Shown: piece by piece, positions 1 to 7,665 of the stretch | Layout of the letters: every line of letters begins with the position of its first letter | How positions within the stretch are numbered: position 1 is the first letter of the stretch | Assembly: GCA_900753095.1 (NCBI GenBank) | Contig: CAADXT010000131.1 | Coordinates: forward strand, 1 to 26,886 | DNA: 26,886 bases | Direction: 5' to 3' | Source: Eggerthellaceae bacterium | Lineage (GTDB): Bacteria; Actinomycetota; Coriobacteriia; Coriobacteriales; Eggerthellaceae | Translations under genes and position numbers: made by a program | The notes under the pieces: generated by a model | The model's input: only the letters and a program-made list of their open reading frames with translations | Database searches by the model: none | What the model was told of the DNA's origin: nothing

Positions 1-184
1 GACCCCGATGGCGAATTTCACCCAAAAAAGCAAGTAAGAATGCGCGTAACAGCTTGTAAAACGCATGATTTCGCAGCAAAGCCTTGCCGCTTTCCGCGCT
101 ATGCTGGAAATCGCTTACGCTATCGCAGGACGAGCAAAAGGGCCATTCTCTTTTGAACGCTCAGATCACGCAGCAGGAGGGGCC

Positions 185-742
185 ATGAGCAGCAAGCTAA
201 CGAAACGCGCACTTGAGCAGTCGCTTAAACGCCTGCTGCAAACGAAGCCCCTTGGCAAGATCACCATCGCCGACATCACGGAAGACTGCGGCATCAGCCG
301 CATGACGTTCTACTACCACTTCAAGGACATCTACGACCTGGTTGAATGGTCGCTTGAAGAAGATGCCGCCACCGTGCTCAGCGGAGCGCAGACCGTGGAA
401 ACCTGGCAAGAAGGTTACCTTGCCGTGCTGAACGAGATCCTGCAGAACAAGCCGTTCATCACTACTATCTACCGCGAGATGAGCCGCGAGCGTGTGGAGC
501 GCTTTATCCTGCCCGCCACCCGCAAGCTGGTCCTTAGCGTGATCGATGCCCAACCAAACTCCGCCAAAGCCAGCGAACGCGCGCGAAGCTTCATCGCCGA
601 TTTCTACGCGCAGGCGCTGGCAGGCGTCACCCTTGAATGGATCGAAAGCGGCATGGCAGCCGAACCGCAGGCCATGGTGGCCAACGTCGCCAAGCTGCTC
701 GACGGGGCAATCGACACCGCCATCGAGCGCTTTGCCCGTTAG
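185..742 (+). CDS. TetR/AcrR-family transcriptional regulator (DhaS-like)
   Basis: A DNA-binding repressor-type protein of about 185 residues. The N-terminal helix-turn-helix (about residues 27-46) reads TIADITEDCGISRMTFYYHF, the classic TetR recognition helix ending in YYHFKD, and the C-terminal part resembles the TetR_C_8/DhaS group. I chose ATG 185 because an AGGAGGGG SD lies just upstream (about 174-181). The frame is open back to 65, but that 40-residue extension has no family similarity. It lies 216 bp upstream of the oleate hydratase on the same strand, and a TetR gene next to ohyA is a sensible fit for a fatty-acid-responsive regulator, though the ligand is inferred. A candidate palindromic operator sits at 899-917. 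Family assignment is secure; target and ligand are not. Confidence 0.9.
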   Translation: MSSKLTKRALEQSLKRLLQTKPLGKITIADITEDCGISRMTFYYHFKDIYDLVEWSLEEDAATVLSGAQTVETWQEGYLAVLNEILQNKPFITTIYREMSRERVERFILPATRKLVLSVIDAQPNSAKASERARSFIADFYAQALAGVTLEWIESGMAAEPQAMVANVAKLLDGAIDTAIERFAR

Positions 743-766
743 CCGGCCGAGCGAGCCCTGCCGGCC

Positions 767-794
767 TTGCCCACCGCACGCTCAACCTTACAAT
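767..794 (+). promoter_or_regulatory. candidate sigma70 promoter for ohyA
   Basis: TTGCCC (767-772) and TACAAT (789-794) are separated by 16 bp. This is the best -35/-10 pair I see in the 216-bp gap between the TetR gene and ohyA. It would give a 5' UTR of roughly 150 nt. Read by eye only. Confidence 0.35.
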
Positions 795-898
795 CGCGCC
801 CAAATGATAAAAAACTGAACAACCAGCTCAAGCTGCTTATGGCACGCTGAAGCGTCCTCTTCCACAATGCAGGCATAGGGAGAAACCCCGGTACCGAA

Positions 899-917
899 AA
901 GCGTTTCGAAAGCGCTT
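899..917. promoter_or_regulatory. candidate TetR operator upstream of ohyA
   Basis: An imperfect inverted repeat: AAGCG, the 8-bp palindrome TTTCGAAA, one extra G, then CGCTT. It lies about 40 bp before the ohyA start codon, downstream of the candidate promoter, in a position where a bound TetR dimer could block transcription. Direct evidence is the symmetry only. Confidence 0.3.
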
Positions 918-958
918 GCGTACTGCATAAGTATCCGCATGCAATGAGAGGGGACCTC

Positions 959-2833
959 ATGTATTACTCCAGCGGAAATTACGAAGCCTTCGCCCGTCCG
1001 AAGAAGCCCGAGGGAATCGAGCACAAAAGCGCCTACATCGTGGGCACAGGCCTTGCTGCGCTTAGCGCCGCCTGCTACCTGGTACGCGATGCGCAGGTGA
1101 CGCCAAGCCATATCCACATCCTGGAAAAGGATGCGCTCCCAGGCGGAGCATGCGACGGCGCGAACATCCCCGGCACCGGCTACGTGATGCGTGGTGGCCG
1201 CGAGATGGACAACCATTTCGAGGTTATGTGGGACCTGCTTCGCTCCATTCCTTCCATCGAGAACCCCGACATCACGGTGCTCGACGAGTACTATTGGCTG
1301 AACAAGGAAGACCCGAACTACTCCCTGTGCCGCGCCACCGAGAACCGCGGCCAAGATGCCCACACCGACGGCAAGTTCGGCCTTTCAGACAAGGCCGCCA
1401 TGGAGATAATGAAGCTTTTCTTCACGCCCGACGAGGAACTGTACAATCGCCCCATCACCGACTTCTTCGACGACGAGGTGCTGAACTCGAACTTCTGGCT
1501 GTACTGGCGCACCATGTTTGCCTTCGAGAACTGGCACAGCGCCCTGGAGATGAAGCTCTACATCAAGCGCTACATCCACCATATCGCCGGTCTGCCCGAC
1601 TTCAGCGCCCTTCGCTTCACGCGCTACAACCAGTACGAATCGATGATCCTGCCCATGGTGGAGTACCTGCAGAAGGCCGGCGTGCAATTCCACCTGAACA
1701 CCAAAGTGGAGGATATCCAATTCGAAACAAGCTCTGAAGCGGGGCCGATGCGCGCCGTAACCGGCACCGGGCAGGACACCATTCAGCGCATTCAGCAAGC
1801 TCACTTCAAGCGCAACCCCTTCGGCACGCCAACAAAGAAGCAGGTAACGAGCATCACCACCAACCACAACGGCGAGCTCTCCGTTATCGACCTTACCGAA
1901 GACGACTTGGTGTTCATAACGAACGGCGGATGCGTAGAGAGCTCCACCATGGGTTCGCAAACGAAGGCGGCGGCCTGGAACCCGCTTATCGAGCCGGGCA
2001 ACGGCTGGGACCTGTGGCGGCGCATAGCCAAGCAGGACCCGAGCTTCGGCCATCCCGACGTGTTCTGTGGACAACCGCAGAAAAGCAAGTGGATGAGCGC
2101 CACCGTTACCACGCTTGACGGGAAGATTCCGCCCTACATCGAGAAGATCTGCAAGCGCGACCCCTTCAGCGGGCACACGGTAACAGGCGGCATCGTGACC
2201 TGTCGCGACTCGAATTGGCTTATGAGCTGGACGCTCAACCGCCAACAGCAGTTCCGCAACCAGCCCTCGAATCAACTGTGCGTATGGGTGTACGGCCTGT
2301 TCCCCGACCAAGAGGGCAACTACGTGAAGAAGCCCATGACCAAATGCACCGGCGAGGAAATTTGCCAGGAATGGCTGTGGCACTTGGGCGTACCCGAGGA
2401 TGAGATTGCCGAGCTGGCGCACAGCCACGCCAACACCGTGCCGGTGATGATGCCCTACATCACGGCGTTCTTCATGCCGCGTGCTGCAGGCGACCGCCCC
2501 GATGTGGTGCCCGACGGTGCCGTGAACTTCGCGTTCTTGGGTCAGTTCGCCGAAACGCCGCGCGACACCATCTTCACCACCGAGTACTCCATGCGCACCG
2601 GCATGGAAGCAGTGTACACCCTGTGCGACATCGACCGCGGCGTTCCCGAGGTATGGGGCAGCACCTTCGACGTTCGCGATCTGCTTATGAGCAGCGTGAA
2701 GCTGCGTGACGGGAAGCCCATAACCGACATGGCCATGCCCTTCATTGAGAAAGCGGCGCTCGACCTGCTGCTGAAGAAGATCGATGGCACCGACCTGGGC
2801 AAGATTCTCCGCGAGTACGACGCTATCCCGTAA
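959..2833 (+). CDS. ohyA: oleate hydratase (MCRA family, FAD-binding)
   Basis: Adds water across the cis-9 double bond of oleic and related unsaturated fatty acids, giving 10-hydroxy fatty acids; this detoxifies host fatty acids and is FAD-dependent and peripheral to the membrane. The protein is 624 residues. The N-terminus MYYSSGNYEAFA is the family signature, which fixes the start at ATG 959 with GAGAGGGG 5 nt upstream, rather than ATG 944. The FAD-binding GTGLAAL loop is near residues 29-35. The conserved RGGREM motif places Glu at residue 82 and the MKLYIKRY motif places Tyr at 201, the positions of the catalytic pair in characterised staphylococcal OhyA. Length is at the upper end of the family, partly because of extra sequence around residues 255-300. 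A TetR regulator precedes it and a strong hairpin follows. No frameshift or missing key residue was seen. Confidence 0.97.
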   Translation: MYYSSGNYEAFARPKKPEGIEHKSAYIVGTGLAALSAACYLVRDAQVTPSHIHILEKDALPGGACDGANIPGTGYVMRGGREMDNHFEVMWDLLRSIPSIENPDITVLDEYYWLNKEDPNYSLCRATENRGQDAHTDGKFGLSDKAAMEIMKLFFTPDEELYNRPITDFFDDEVLNSNFWLYWRTMFAFENWHSALEMKLYIKRYIHHIAGLPDFSALRFTRYNQYESMILPMVEYLQKAGVQFHLNTKVEDIQFETSSEAGPMRAVTGTGQDTIQRIQQAHFKRNPFGTPTKKQVTSITTNHNGELSVIDLTEDDLVFITNGGCVESSTMGSQTKAAAWNPLIEPGNGWDLWRRIAKQDPSFGHPDVFCGQPQKSKWMSATVTTLDGKIPPYIEKICKRDPFSGHTVTGGIVTCRDSNWLMSWTLNRQQQFRNQPSNQLCVWVYGLFPDQEGNYVKKPMTKCTGEEICQEWLWHLGVPEDEIAELAHSHANTVPVMMPYITAFFMPRAAGDRPDVVPDGAVNFAFLGQFAETPRDTIFTTEYSMRTGMEAVYTLCDIDRGVPEVWGSTFDVRDLLMSSVKLRDGKPITDMAMPFIEKAALDLLLKKIDGTDLGKILREYDAIP

Positions 2834-2850
2834 CGCCTTTAACAGCCGAA

Positions 2851-2886
2851 CGGCGTCCAAAAGGGACCAACCTCTTTTGGACGCCG
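2851..2886. terminator. hairpin terminator between ohyA and the convergent aminopeptidase
   Basis: A perfect 13-bp inverted repeat, CGGCGTCCAAAAG ... CTTTTGGACGCCG, with a 10-nt loop, placed between convergent genes. Neither flank has a clean T tract, but the right arm is T-rich in its own stem. The arm sequence recurs elsewhere in the window (5258-5268 and 25961-26010). Confidence 0.7.
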
Positions 2887-2915
2887 AGCAAAACAAAATA
2901 GCAATGCAACAGGGC

Positions 2916-4265
2916 TTATCCCAACGTTGCGCAGTCGGCTCCCATGATCTGGATATCGGCTTCATAGAACGCGGAAAGCGCGCTGATGGCGAGCATCACA
3001 TCACGGGAACCCGCCGTTTCATAGGCCGAATGCATGGCAAGCTGCGGGCAACCCACGTCAACGCCGTGCATGCTTGCCTGGATGTTCGAAAGGTTGCCAA
3101 GCGTAGAGCCGCCCGCCATATCGCTGCGGTTGGCAAAACGCTGGAACGGCACGCCCGCGTTCTTGCATATCGCGCAGAATACCGCGCTGCTGAACGCATC
3201 AGTGCAGTACTTCTGGTTGGCTGCTTCCTTCACCACCAGGCCCTGGTTCAGATATGAGCGATTGCCCTCATCGCTCTTTTCCGGATGGTTCGGATGCACA
3301 GCATGGGCATTGTCGCAGCTAACCAACATAGAGCCTGCCAGGGCACGGCGGTACACCTCATCAGAGAACCCGAGCGAGGCATTCAAGCGCTTCAAAGTGT
3401 CGGGCAAGAACGTGGACATGGCACCCTGCTTGGTGTTCGAGCCAACCTCTTCGTTGTCGAAGCAGCAGTACACCGAAACGCACGCTTCGTTTTCGCTTTG
3501 CAAAAATGCCGCGAACGACGTGTAGGCGCACATCAAGTCATCGAGTTTGGGAGCGGAGATGAACTCGTCGGCTGCGCCCCAGATGCGCGGTTCCTGACGA
3601 TTCACCAAATACATGTCGCGACCCATGATCTGCTCAGGGTGCACACCCAGCTCATCGGCAAGATAGGTGTCGAACGATTCGCTTTTCAGCTTGCCCGCCG
3701 AAACCACCGGACACAAGTCAACGCGACGGTTGGGAGCAAAACCGCTGTTCACGCCATGGTCCATATGAATGGCTAGGCTGGGAATAAGCGCCACATCCCT
3801 ATCGAGCGATATCAGAATGCTCTCGATGCGGTTCTCGGTTTCCACCATCACACGGCCCGCCAGCGAAAGCGGACGGTCGAACCAGGTGTAGTCGATCATG
3901 CCACCGTACGCCTCGACGTTAAGGCGCTTGTAGTTGCCAGGCCCCTCCAGATCGGCCACGGCCTTCACCTTGAACGTTGGGGAGTCGGAGTGCGAAGCGG
4001 TTGCCTGAAAATGGTAGCCTTCTGCCACCCCGCAACCAACCTTGAACGCAATGATGCTGGAATTGTTGCGCACCGTGAAATAACGGCCGCCTGGCTGGCA
4101 ATCCCATGCGGCTGCTTCGGGAAGGTAGGCAAACCCCTGCGCCTCTAAGCGCCTGCGAAGCGCCGCAACGGTATGGAACATGCTCGGGGATTCCTCGATG
4201 AAATTCAGAAGGCCTTCGGCTGCTTCCCTCTGCTCGTACGACAAGCCGTTTACCAATTCAGCCAT
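2916..4265 (-). CDS. apeB: M18-family aminopeptidase (aspartyl aminopeptidase type)
   Basis: A cytoplasmic dinuclear-zinc exopeptidase that removes N-terminal residues (typically acidic in this family) and forms large TET-type dodecamers. The 449-residue sequence carries the M18 motifs in order: SHSDSPTFKVK (His92 and Asp94), PKLDDL, CFDNEEVGS with the catalytic/metal Glu pair, DNAHAVHPNHP, GSTLGNLS and AMHSAYETAG with the last His ligand. Two in-frame ATGs lie at 4271 and 4265; the GGGG of the SD is only 2 nt from the first but 8 nt from the second, so I prefer 4265. It lies about 70 bp downstream of the CmpB-like membrane protein gene, probably co-transcribed, and ends convergent to ohyA with a shared terminator. 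Length is slightly above the roughly 430 residues typical of bacterial M18 proteins. Confidence 0.93.
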   Translation of the reverse strand: MAELVNGLSYEQREAAEGLLNFIEESPSMFHTVAALRRRLEAQGFAYLPEAAAWDCQPGGRYFTVRNNSSIIAFKVGCGVAEGYHFQATASHSDSPTFKVKAVADLEGPGNYKRLNVEAYGGMIDYTWFDRPLSLAGRVMVETENRIESILISLDRDVALIPSLAIHMDHGVNSGFAPNRRVDLCPVVSAGKLKSESFDTYLADELGVHPEQIMGRDMYLVNRQEPRIWGAADEFISAPKLDDLMCAYTSFAAFLQSENEACVSVYCCFDNEEVGSNTKQGAMSTFLPDTLKRLNASLGFSDEVYRRALAGSMLVSCDNAHAVHPNHPEKSDEGNRSYLNQGLVVKEAANQKYCTDAFSSAVFCAICKNAGVPFQRFANRSDMAGGSTLGNLSNIQASMHGVDVGCPQLAMHSAYETAGSRDVMLAISALSAFYEADIQIMGADCATLG

Positions 4266-4312
4266 AGCCATTTCCCCTTTTCATCCCATGGATAGCCCTT
4301 TACCACCAGTCT

Positions 4313-4332
4313 ATCAGGTAAAAGCGCCTGAT
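4313..4332. terminator. weak hairpin between the membrane protein and aminopeptidase genes
   Basis: ATCAGG, 8 nt, then CCTGAT: a 6-bp perfect stem just after the stop of the upstream minus-strand gene. It has no strong T tract, so it may attenuate rather than stop transcription. Confidence 0.25.
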
Positions 4333-4336
4333 CCTG

Positions 4337-4972
4337 TTACAGGTACGTCGAATACTGAACAACGCTCAAGGCGATGAAGCCCACCACTACCAGCAGGGCA
4401 AGCACGTCCATCACCTTAGGGTGAGGGCGCGCCATCAGGCGCTCCACGCGCGGATACACGAACCAGGTGTAAACGAGCGCACAGGCACCAAGAAGCAAGT
4501 CGTTGGGCAGCCAAGCCTGCTGCAAGATGTTGAGGGGCAGCTTCGAGTTGTCCCACAAGGGGTAGACACCCGCAGCATCAGGCTGGTTCATAAGCAGGCC
4601 CATAGCCACTTCCATAACCATGCAGGCAACAACGCATACCGTGTAGAACTCCAGGCAAGCACCCCAACGCGTTTTGCGTTTGCGCAGCATCCTGTCCTTG
4701 AGCGGCGTAAGAAGGATAACGCACACCACAGCGCCCACGCCGTACACCATGAACGGATAGAACGGGCTTACCCATACCATTGAGTTCGGGTCGTAGATGC
4801 CGAAAGCGTATAGGCAGAACACGCACCACGGAATTTCCAGCCAATGCCCCACCACGCTGCACAGCGAGAAATGGATGGCCATGTTGCGCCAAAATGCCCA
4901 CGTCTTCAAACGCGCCCGATCGAAGGCACCGTGATAGTACACTTCCTGATCGCTCTTCGATTCAACGGCCAT
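4337..4972 (-). CDS. multi-pass membrane protein, putative ABC-transporter type IV (PF06541/CmpB-like)
   Basis: A 211-residue integral membrane protein. Hydrophobic segments fall near residues 28-58, 68-88, 106-125, 155-172 and 187-207. The stretch PLWDNSKLPLNILQQ matches the diagnostic LWDYS.LPxN motif of the putative ABC-transporter type IV family; these proteins have no established substrate. The start at 4972 is supported by GGAGGGAG 4-5 nt upstream. It is the first gene of a possible two-gene minus-strand unit with the M18 aminopeptidase. Residues 1-25 are charged and likely cytoplasmic. Function beyond membrane location is not predictable here. Confidence 0.75.
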   Translation of the reverse strand: MAVESKSDQEVYYHGAFDRARLKTWAFWRNMAIHFSLCSVVGHWLEIPWCVFCLYAFGIYDPNSMVWVSPFYPFMVYGVGAVVCVILLTPLKDRMLRKRKTRWGACLEFYTVCVVACMVMEVAMGLLMNQPDAAGVYPLWDNSKLPLNILQQAWLPNDLLLGACALVYTWFVYPRVERLMARPHPKVMDVLALLVVVGFIALSVVQYSTYL

Positions 4973-5159
4973 ACGGCTCCCTCCGCCTTGCCGCCAACCC
5001 GTTTCGCTTTGCGCTGAATTCTATCAGCGACAAAAACACCAGGCTGGCCCGCATACCTGTATCCCCCCTTACATTAAAGCATGAAGGGTTACGCAACAGG
5101 CTGGAAGAAGAGCTTTGCAGCGCAAGGAAAACGAAGTCGAACGCAGCCCTAGCTTTCAT

Positions 5160-5201
5160 ACAAGAAAGCACCCCCGACCTTGGCCAGGGATGCTTTCTTG
5201 T
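5160..5201. terminator. strong bidirectional-looking hairpin
   Basis: Left arm ACAAGAAAGCA then CCC; right arm GGG then A and TGCTTTCTTGT. That is 11 contiguous pairs, one mismatch, then 3 GC pairs, with a 12-nt loop. The distal arm is T-rich on both strands, so it can work as a terminator in either direction. It most likely ends the minus-strand opine dehydrogenase/racemase transcript. Confidence 0.6.
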
Positions 5202-5280
5202 TGTTGCTCGCGGGAAAGACAACCAGCGAAATCGTTCGGAAGGCTGCCGAAAAGCACCCAAAAGGGACGCACGCCATCAA

Positions 5281-5295
5281 GCACCCATCGGGTGC
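5281..5295. terminator. short GC-rich hairpin after the racemase-family gene
   Basis: GCACCC-ATC-GGGTGC, a perfect 6-bp stem with a 3-nt loop, 13 nt beyond the stop of the minus-strand gene ending at 5309. There is no T run after it. Confidence 0.35.
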
Positions 5296-5308
5296 AGAAG
5301 CCCAAATG

Positions 5309-6082
5309 CTAGAACCAGCCCGTATACGTCTTCTGCAGCACGGCTCCTGCCACCCAATTCGCCAGGGTGATGAAGTCGAACACGGGCAGCCCCGTAGCTT
5401 TTTGGATGGCTGCCGCATACGGAGGCAAGTCGCTGCATTCCAGAAGAATCGCCTTAACCTCCGGGTGCTCAGCGCATACCTTCTGTGCCAGCTGGCACAG
5501 ATCGTCGGTAAGCTTGCCGTTGTCGAGCTCGTGCTTGCCCCAACGGATGGGCGCAAAGCTTTCCATGTCGCCCACGTTCTGGATAACGAGCCTTTCGGTA
5601 TCGCTTCCCACCTGGGCCAACAGCTCATCGTTCAGGCTGGAGCCGTCGGCGGCGAACACCGCGATGGAGCCTTCCTGCGCAAAGCCCGCTTTGATCACGG
5701 GCAGCTGGCACAAGCTGCTCATAAACACCGGCACATCGACCGCGGCAGCAACATCCTTCTGAAAATGAGCGAAGTACCCGCACGCACCGATGATGGCGCG
5801 CACGCCTTGCGCTTCCAGCTTTTTGGCCGCGTCGATGATCAGCTGCTTGATAGCGGGGTCGCCCGCAAACAGCTGCTCAATCTCGAAATCGACCACTTCG
5901 TAGCACACGGGATAATCGAACGTGCACGCATTGGCAACGTTGCCAGGAAGCTTCGGATAGTCGAGCTTCACCGCGATGATGCCCAGCACTTGCCCCGAGA
6001 AACTTCGGGGCGGAAGCCCGTGGGTGCCACGAACCTCCGCCTGCGTTTCAAGCGCGCCGTACGCGCTTTTCCAATTGCTCAT
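5309..6082 (-). CDS. aspartate/glutamate racemase-family protein
   Basis: A 257-residue cytoplasmic protein of the Asp/Glu/hydantoin racemase fold. These enzymes use two cysteines as acid and base. Here the likely pair is Cys101 in IIGACGYFAHF and Cys216 in LLECSDLPPY, one in each half of the protein as expected. The flanking residues are not those of MurI glutamate racemase (CNT/GCTH), so it is probably not the cell-wall enzyme; true substrate unknown. The ATG (6082) follows the TAA of the upstream dehydrogenase gene without a gap (TAAATG), so the two are translationally coupled. Pairing with an opine-type dehydrogenase suggests it supplies or uses a chiral amino acid or opine. A decarboxylase or isomerase of the same fold is the main alternative. 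Confidence 0.75.
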   Translation of the reverse strand: MSNWKSAYGALETQAEVRGTHGLPPRSFSGQVLGIIAVKLDYPKLPGNVANACTFDYPVCYEVVDFEIEQLFAGDPAIKQLIIDAAKKLEAQGVRAIIGACGYFAHFQKDVAAAVDVPVFMSSLCQLPVIKAGFAQEGSIAVFAADGSSLNDELLAQVGSDTERLVIQNVGDMESFAPIRWGKHELDNGKLTDDLCQLAQKVCAEHPEVKAILLECSDLPPYAAAIQKATGLPVFDFITLANWVAGAVLQKTYTGWF

Positions 6083-7324
6083 TTACTCGCCTTCGGGGGC
6101 AACGTATTCGCCCTCGCGCAGGTAAGCCTGCATCTGTTCCTTGGTCATATGGCCGATGCCCAGCTCTTCAAGCGTCAAACCGGTTTCGAAGAAGTTGGTC
6201 TTGTTCATGACGCCGCCCAAAACGATCATCGAGTCGATGATAGGCGTGGGAACGCCGAACTTCTTGCCCAGCTCATGGTACACATGGCAACCCACCGGAA
6301 CATCTTCGGTGACGTAGCGGTTCTTGATGGTGAAGGGACCGGTGGCAAAGCCGACTTCCCACTGCTCTTCGAAGGGTACGTTGCAGCCTTCGCCCATGTA
6401 CTCCTCACCCAGAACGCTGGTGCGCTGGTAGAAGACTTCCTTCTTGAAGGGCTGAATGCCAACGCCCATAGCCTCTGCCAGGGCAATCTCCTCGTTATAG
6501 AACTGGTACTGAACCTCGGAGATGGAGGGGCAGAAGGAATGGGAGTAGATGGAGTAGTCGTGGATGTTCTTATCAAGAACAGTGCCGAAGTTTTCCATCG
6601 TGGAAACACCCAGGACGGTGCCAGGAACGTGGATAACCGGGTTCACGTTCGAGAAGCCGATGTCCATTACGGTATCGCCGCATACTGCGCCGTCGCCTTC
6701 GGTGATGGCATCGAAGCAGCCCAGGGCCTTCGAGCTTTCAACGAAGTCTTCGGTATCCTTCGCGGGAAGCGCTGCGCCGCGAAGGGTGATGGCGCGATAT
6801 ACCAGCGAGCAGGTGGGCTTGGCAACGCCGCCCTCGGTATCGACGCGCGTGCCATAGGGAGCGCTCGACCAACCGCCGATGATAACGTTCTTGGTGCAGC
6901 CCATCTCACGCATCATCTTGCGCAGCTTCAGGCTGCCGTAGTTGTCAGGGATGATGTGGATGATCTGGCCGTCTTCCAAAGCAGGAATAAGCTCGCGGAA
7001 GAACACCTCATGAGCGATGGAAGGGATGCCCACGATGATGAGCTTTGCGCCCTTCACGGCCTCGGCCACCGAGTTGGTTGCCATGGCGAACTCGCCCTTG
7101 CCCATGCGGCGGAAACCGTACTTGGTCTGCGTTCCCGGAGCCTTGTCCTGCAGGGTGATGCCCGTGCGCATCACGGAACCCAATGCATTGTCGAAGAACG
7201 GGTCCAAGTCGCAAATGCGCACTTCCTGACCAGCCAGTGCGCAATCGGCACCGCACGTTTTGCCAACAGCGCCACCGCCCAAAATAGCGATAGGAGCCTT
7301 ACGCAGTTCCTCTACGTTTACCAA
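6083..7324 (-). CDS. NAD/NADP octopine/nopaline dehydrogenase-family protein
   Basis: Opine dehydrogenases reductively condense the amino group of an amino acid with a 2-oxo acid (or the reverse) using NAD(P)H. The 413-residue protein starts with a Rossmann fold (IAILGGGAVGKT, glycines at residues 16-21; acidic ELxICDLD-like end at about 35-41). It carries the family motif NVNPVIHVPG, with His232 in the position of the octopine dehydrogenase catalytic His. I place the start at TTG 7324: a full AAGGAGG lies 8 nt upstream and the Rossmann strand begins 10 residues later. The longer ATG starts (7360, 7477) would swallow this SD and add non-conserved sequence. It is the first gene of a two-gene unit with the racemase-family protein. 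A palindrome lies at 7409-7426 in the leader. Substrates cannot be read from sequence. Confidence 0.87.
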   Translation of the reverse strand: MVNVEELRKAPIAILGGGAVGKTCGADCALAGQEVRICDLDPFFDNALGSVMRTGITLQDKAPGTQTKYGFRRMGKGEFAMATNSVAEAVKGAKLIIVGIPSIAHEVFFRELIPALEDGQIIHIIPDNYGSLKLRKMMREMGCTKNVIIGGWSSAPYGTRVDTEGGVAKPTCSLVYRAITLRGAALPAKDTEDFVESSKALGCFDAITEGDGAVCGDTVMDIGFSNVNPVIHVPGTVLGVSTMENFGTVLDKNIHDYSIYSHSFCPSISEVQYQFYNEEIALAEAMGVGIQPFKKEVFYQRTSVLGEEYMGEGCNVPFEEQWEVGFATGPFTIKNRYVTEDVPVGCHVYHELGKKFGVPTPIIDSMIVLGGVMNKTNFFETGLTLEELGIGHMTKEQMQAYLREGEYVAPEGE

Positions 7325-7665
7325 CTCAACAACCTCCTTAACGGATGGCCTTGCGGCCATATTCCGAAAAAAACGCCCAGGCCCGACACGAAACGAACCC
7401 AAGCGTTGCTTTTGTACGTACAGAAGAATACCACGCTTGCCCGCATTCGCATAAACGCAAACGCGGCTGTTCCCCATTTTCCTATCGGAATTCTTCTAGA
7501 GGAAAACGCGACCTGCGAAAACAGCAGCCCAACTCGATGCCGTACCGCAGCCGCCAGCGCATGTCTGGGCAAAAAGCCAAAGCCCCGAGCGCAGCACCGC
7601 ACCCTTTTGCGCGAGCAAAAACGCCAAGCACAACCAAAAGGCCGTAAAGGGCCGCTGCCACAAGG
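7325..7665. other. leader/promoter region of the opine dehydrogenase operon (341 bp)
   Basis: No credible gene. From the minus-strand viewpoint it begins after the histidine kinase stop. It holds a small GGCC-6 nt-GGCC hairpin (7640-7653) followed by TTTTGG that could end the kinase transcript, and a TTTTGC-GCGA-GCAAAA hairpin (7605-7620). It also holds a TTTTCC/GGAAAA inverted repeat (7477-7506), the palindrome at 7409-7426, and the AAGGAGG SD at about 7333-7339. I could not identify a strong promoter. Confidence 0.5.
7409..7426. promoter_or_regulatory. 18-bp near-perfect palindrome, candidate operator
   Basis: CTTTTGTACGTACAGAAG equals its own reverse complement except for one pair, with a perfect core TGTACGTACA. 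It is flanked by AAGCGT (7401-7406) and ACGCTT (7433-7438). It lies about 85 bp upstream of the TTG start of the opine dehydrogenase, the expected place for a regulator-binding site. No regulator gene is adjacent. Confidence 0.4.

Larger units (their letters stand above)
4973..5308. other. intergenic region (336 bp) with two hairpins
   Basis: No convincing coding sequence. The left part (about 4973-5110) should hold the promoter of the minus-strand membrane protein gene, but I see no strong -35/-10 pair. The right part carries two hairpins, 5160-5201 and 5281-5295, that serve the end of the racemase-family gene. An 11-mer CCAAAAGGGAC at 5258-5268 is identical to part of the ohyA terminator arm. 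Confidence 0.6.

Noticed and set aside
1..64. End of an upstream gene
   Set aside because: All three plus frames are short here and none gives a recognisable C-terminus; a gene ending at 37 is possible but not supportable.
65..184. N-terminal extension of the TetR regulator
   Set aside because: The frame is open but lacks TetR similarity; a good SD sits right before ATG 185.
1385..2965. A 526-codon open frame on the minus strand
   Set aside because: Antisense to ohyA, whose catalytic residues are intact on the plus strand.
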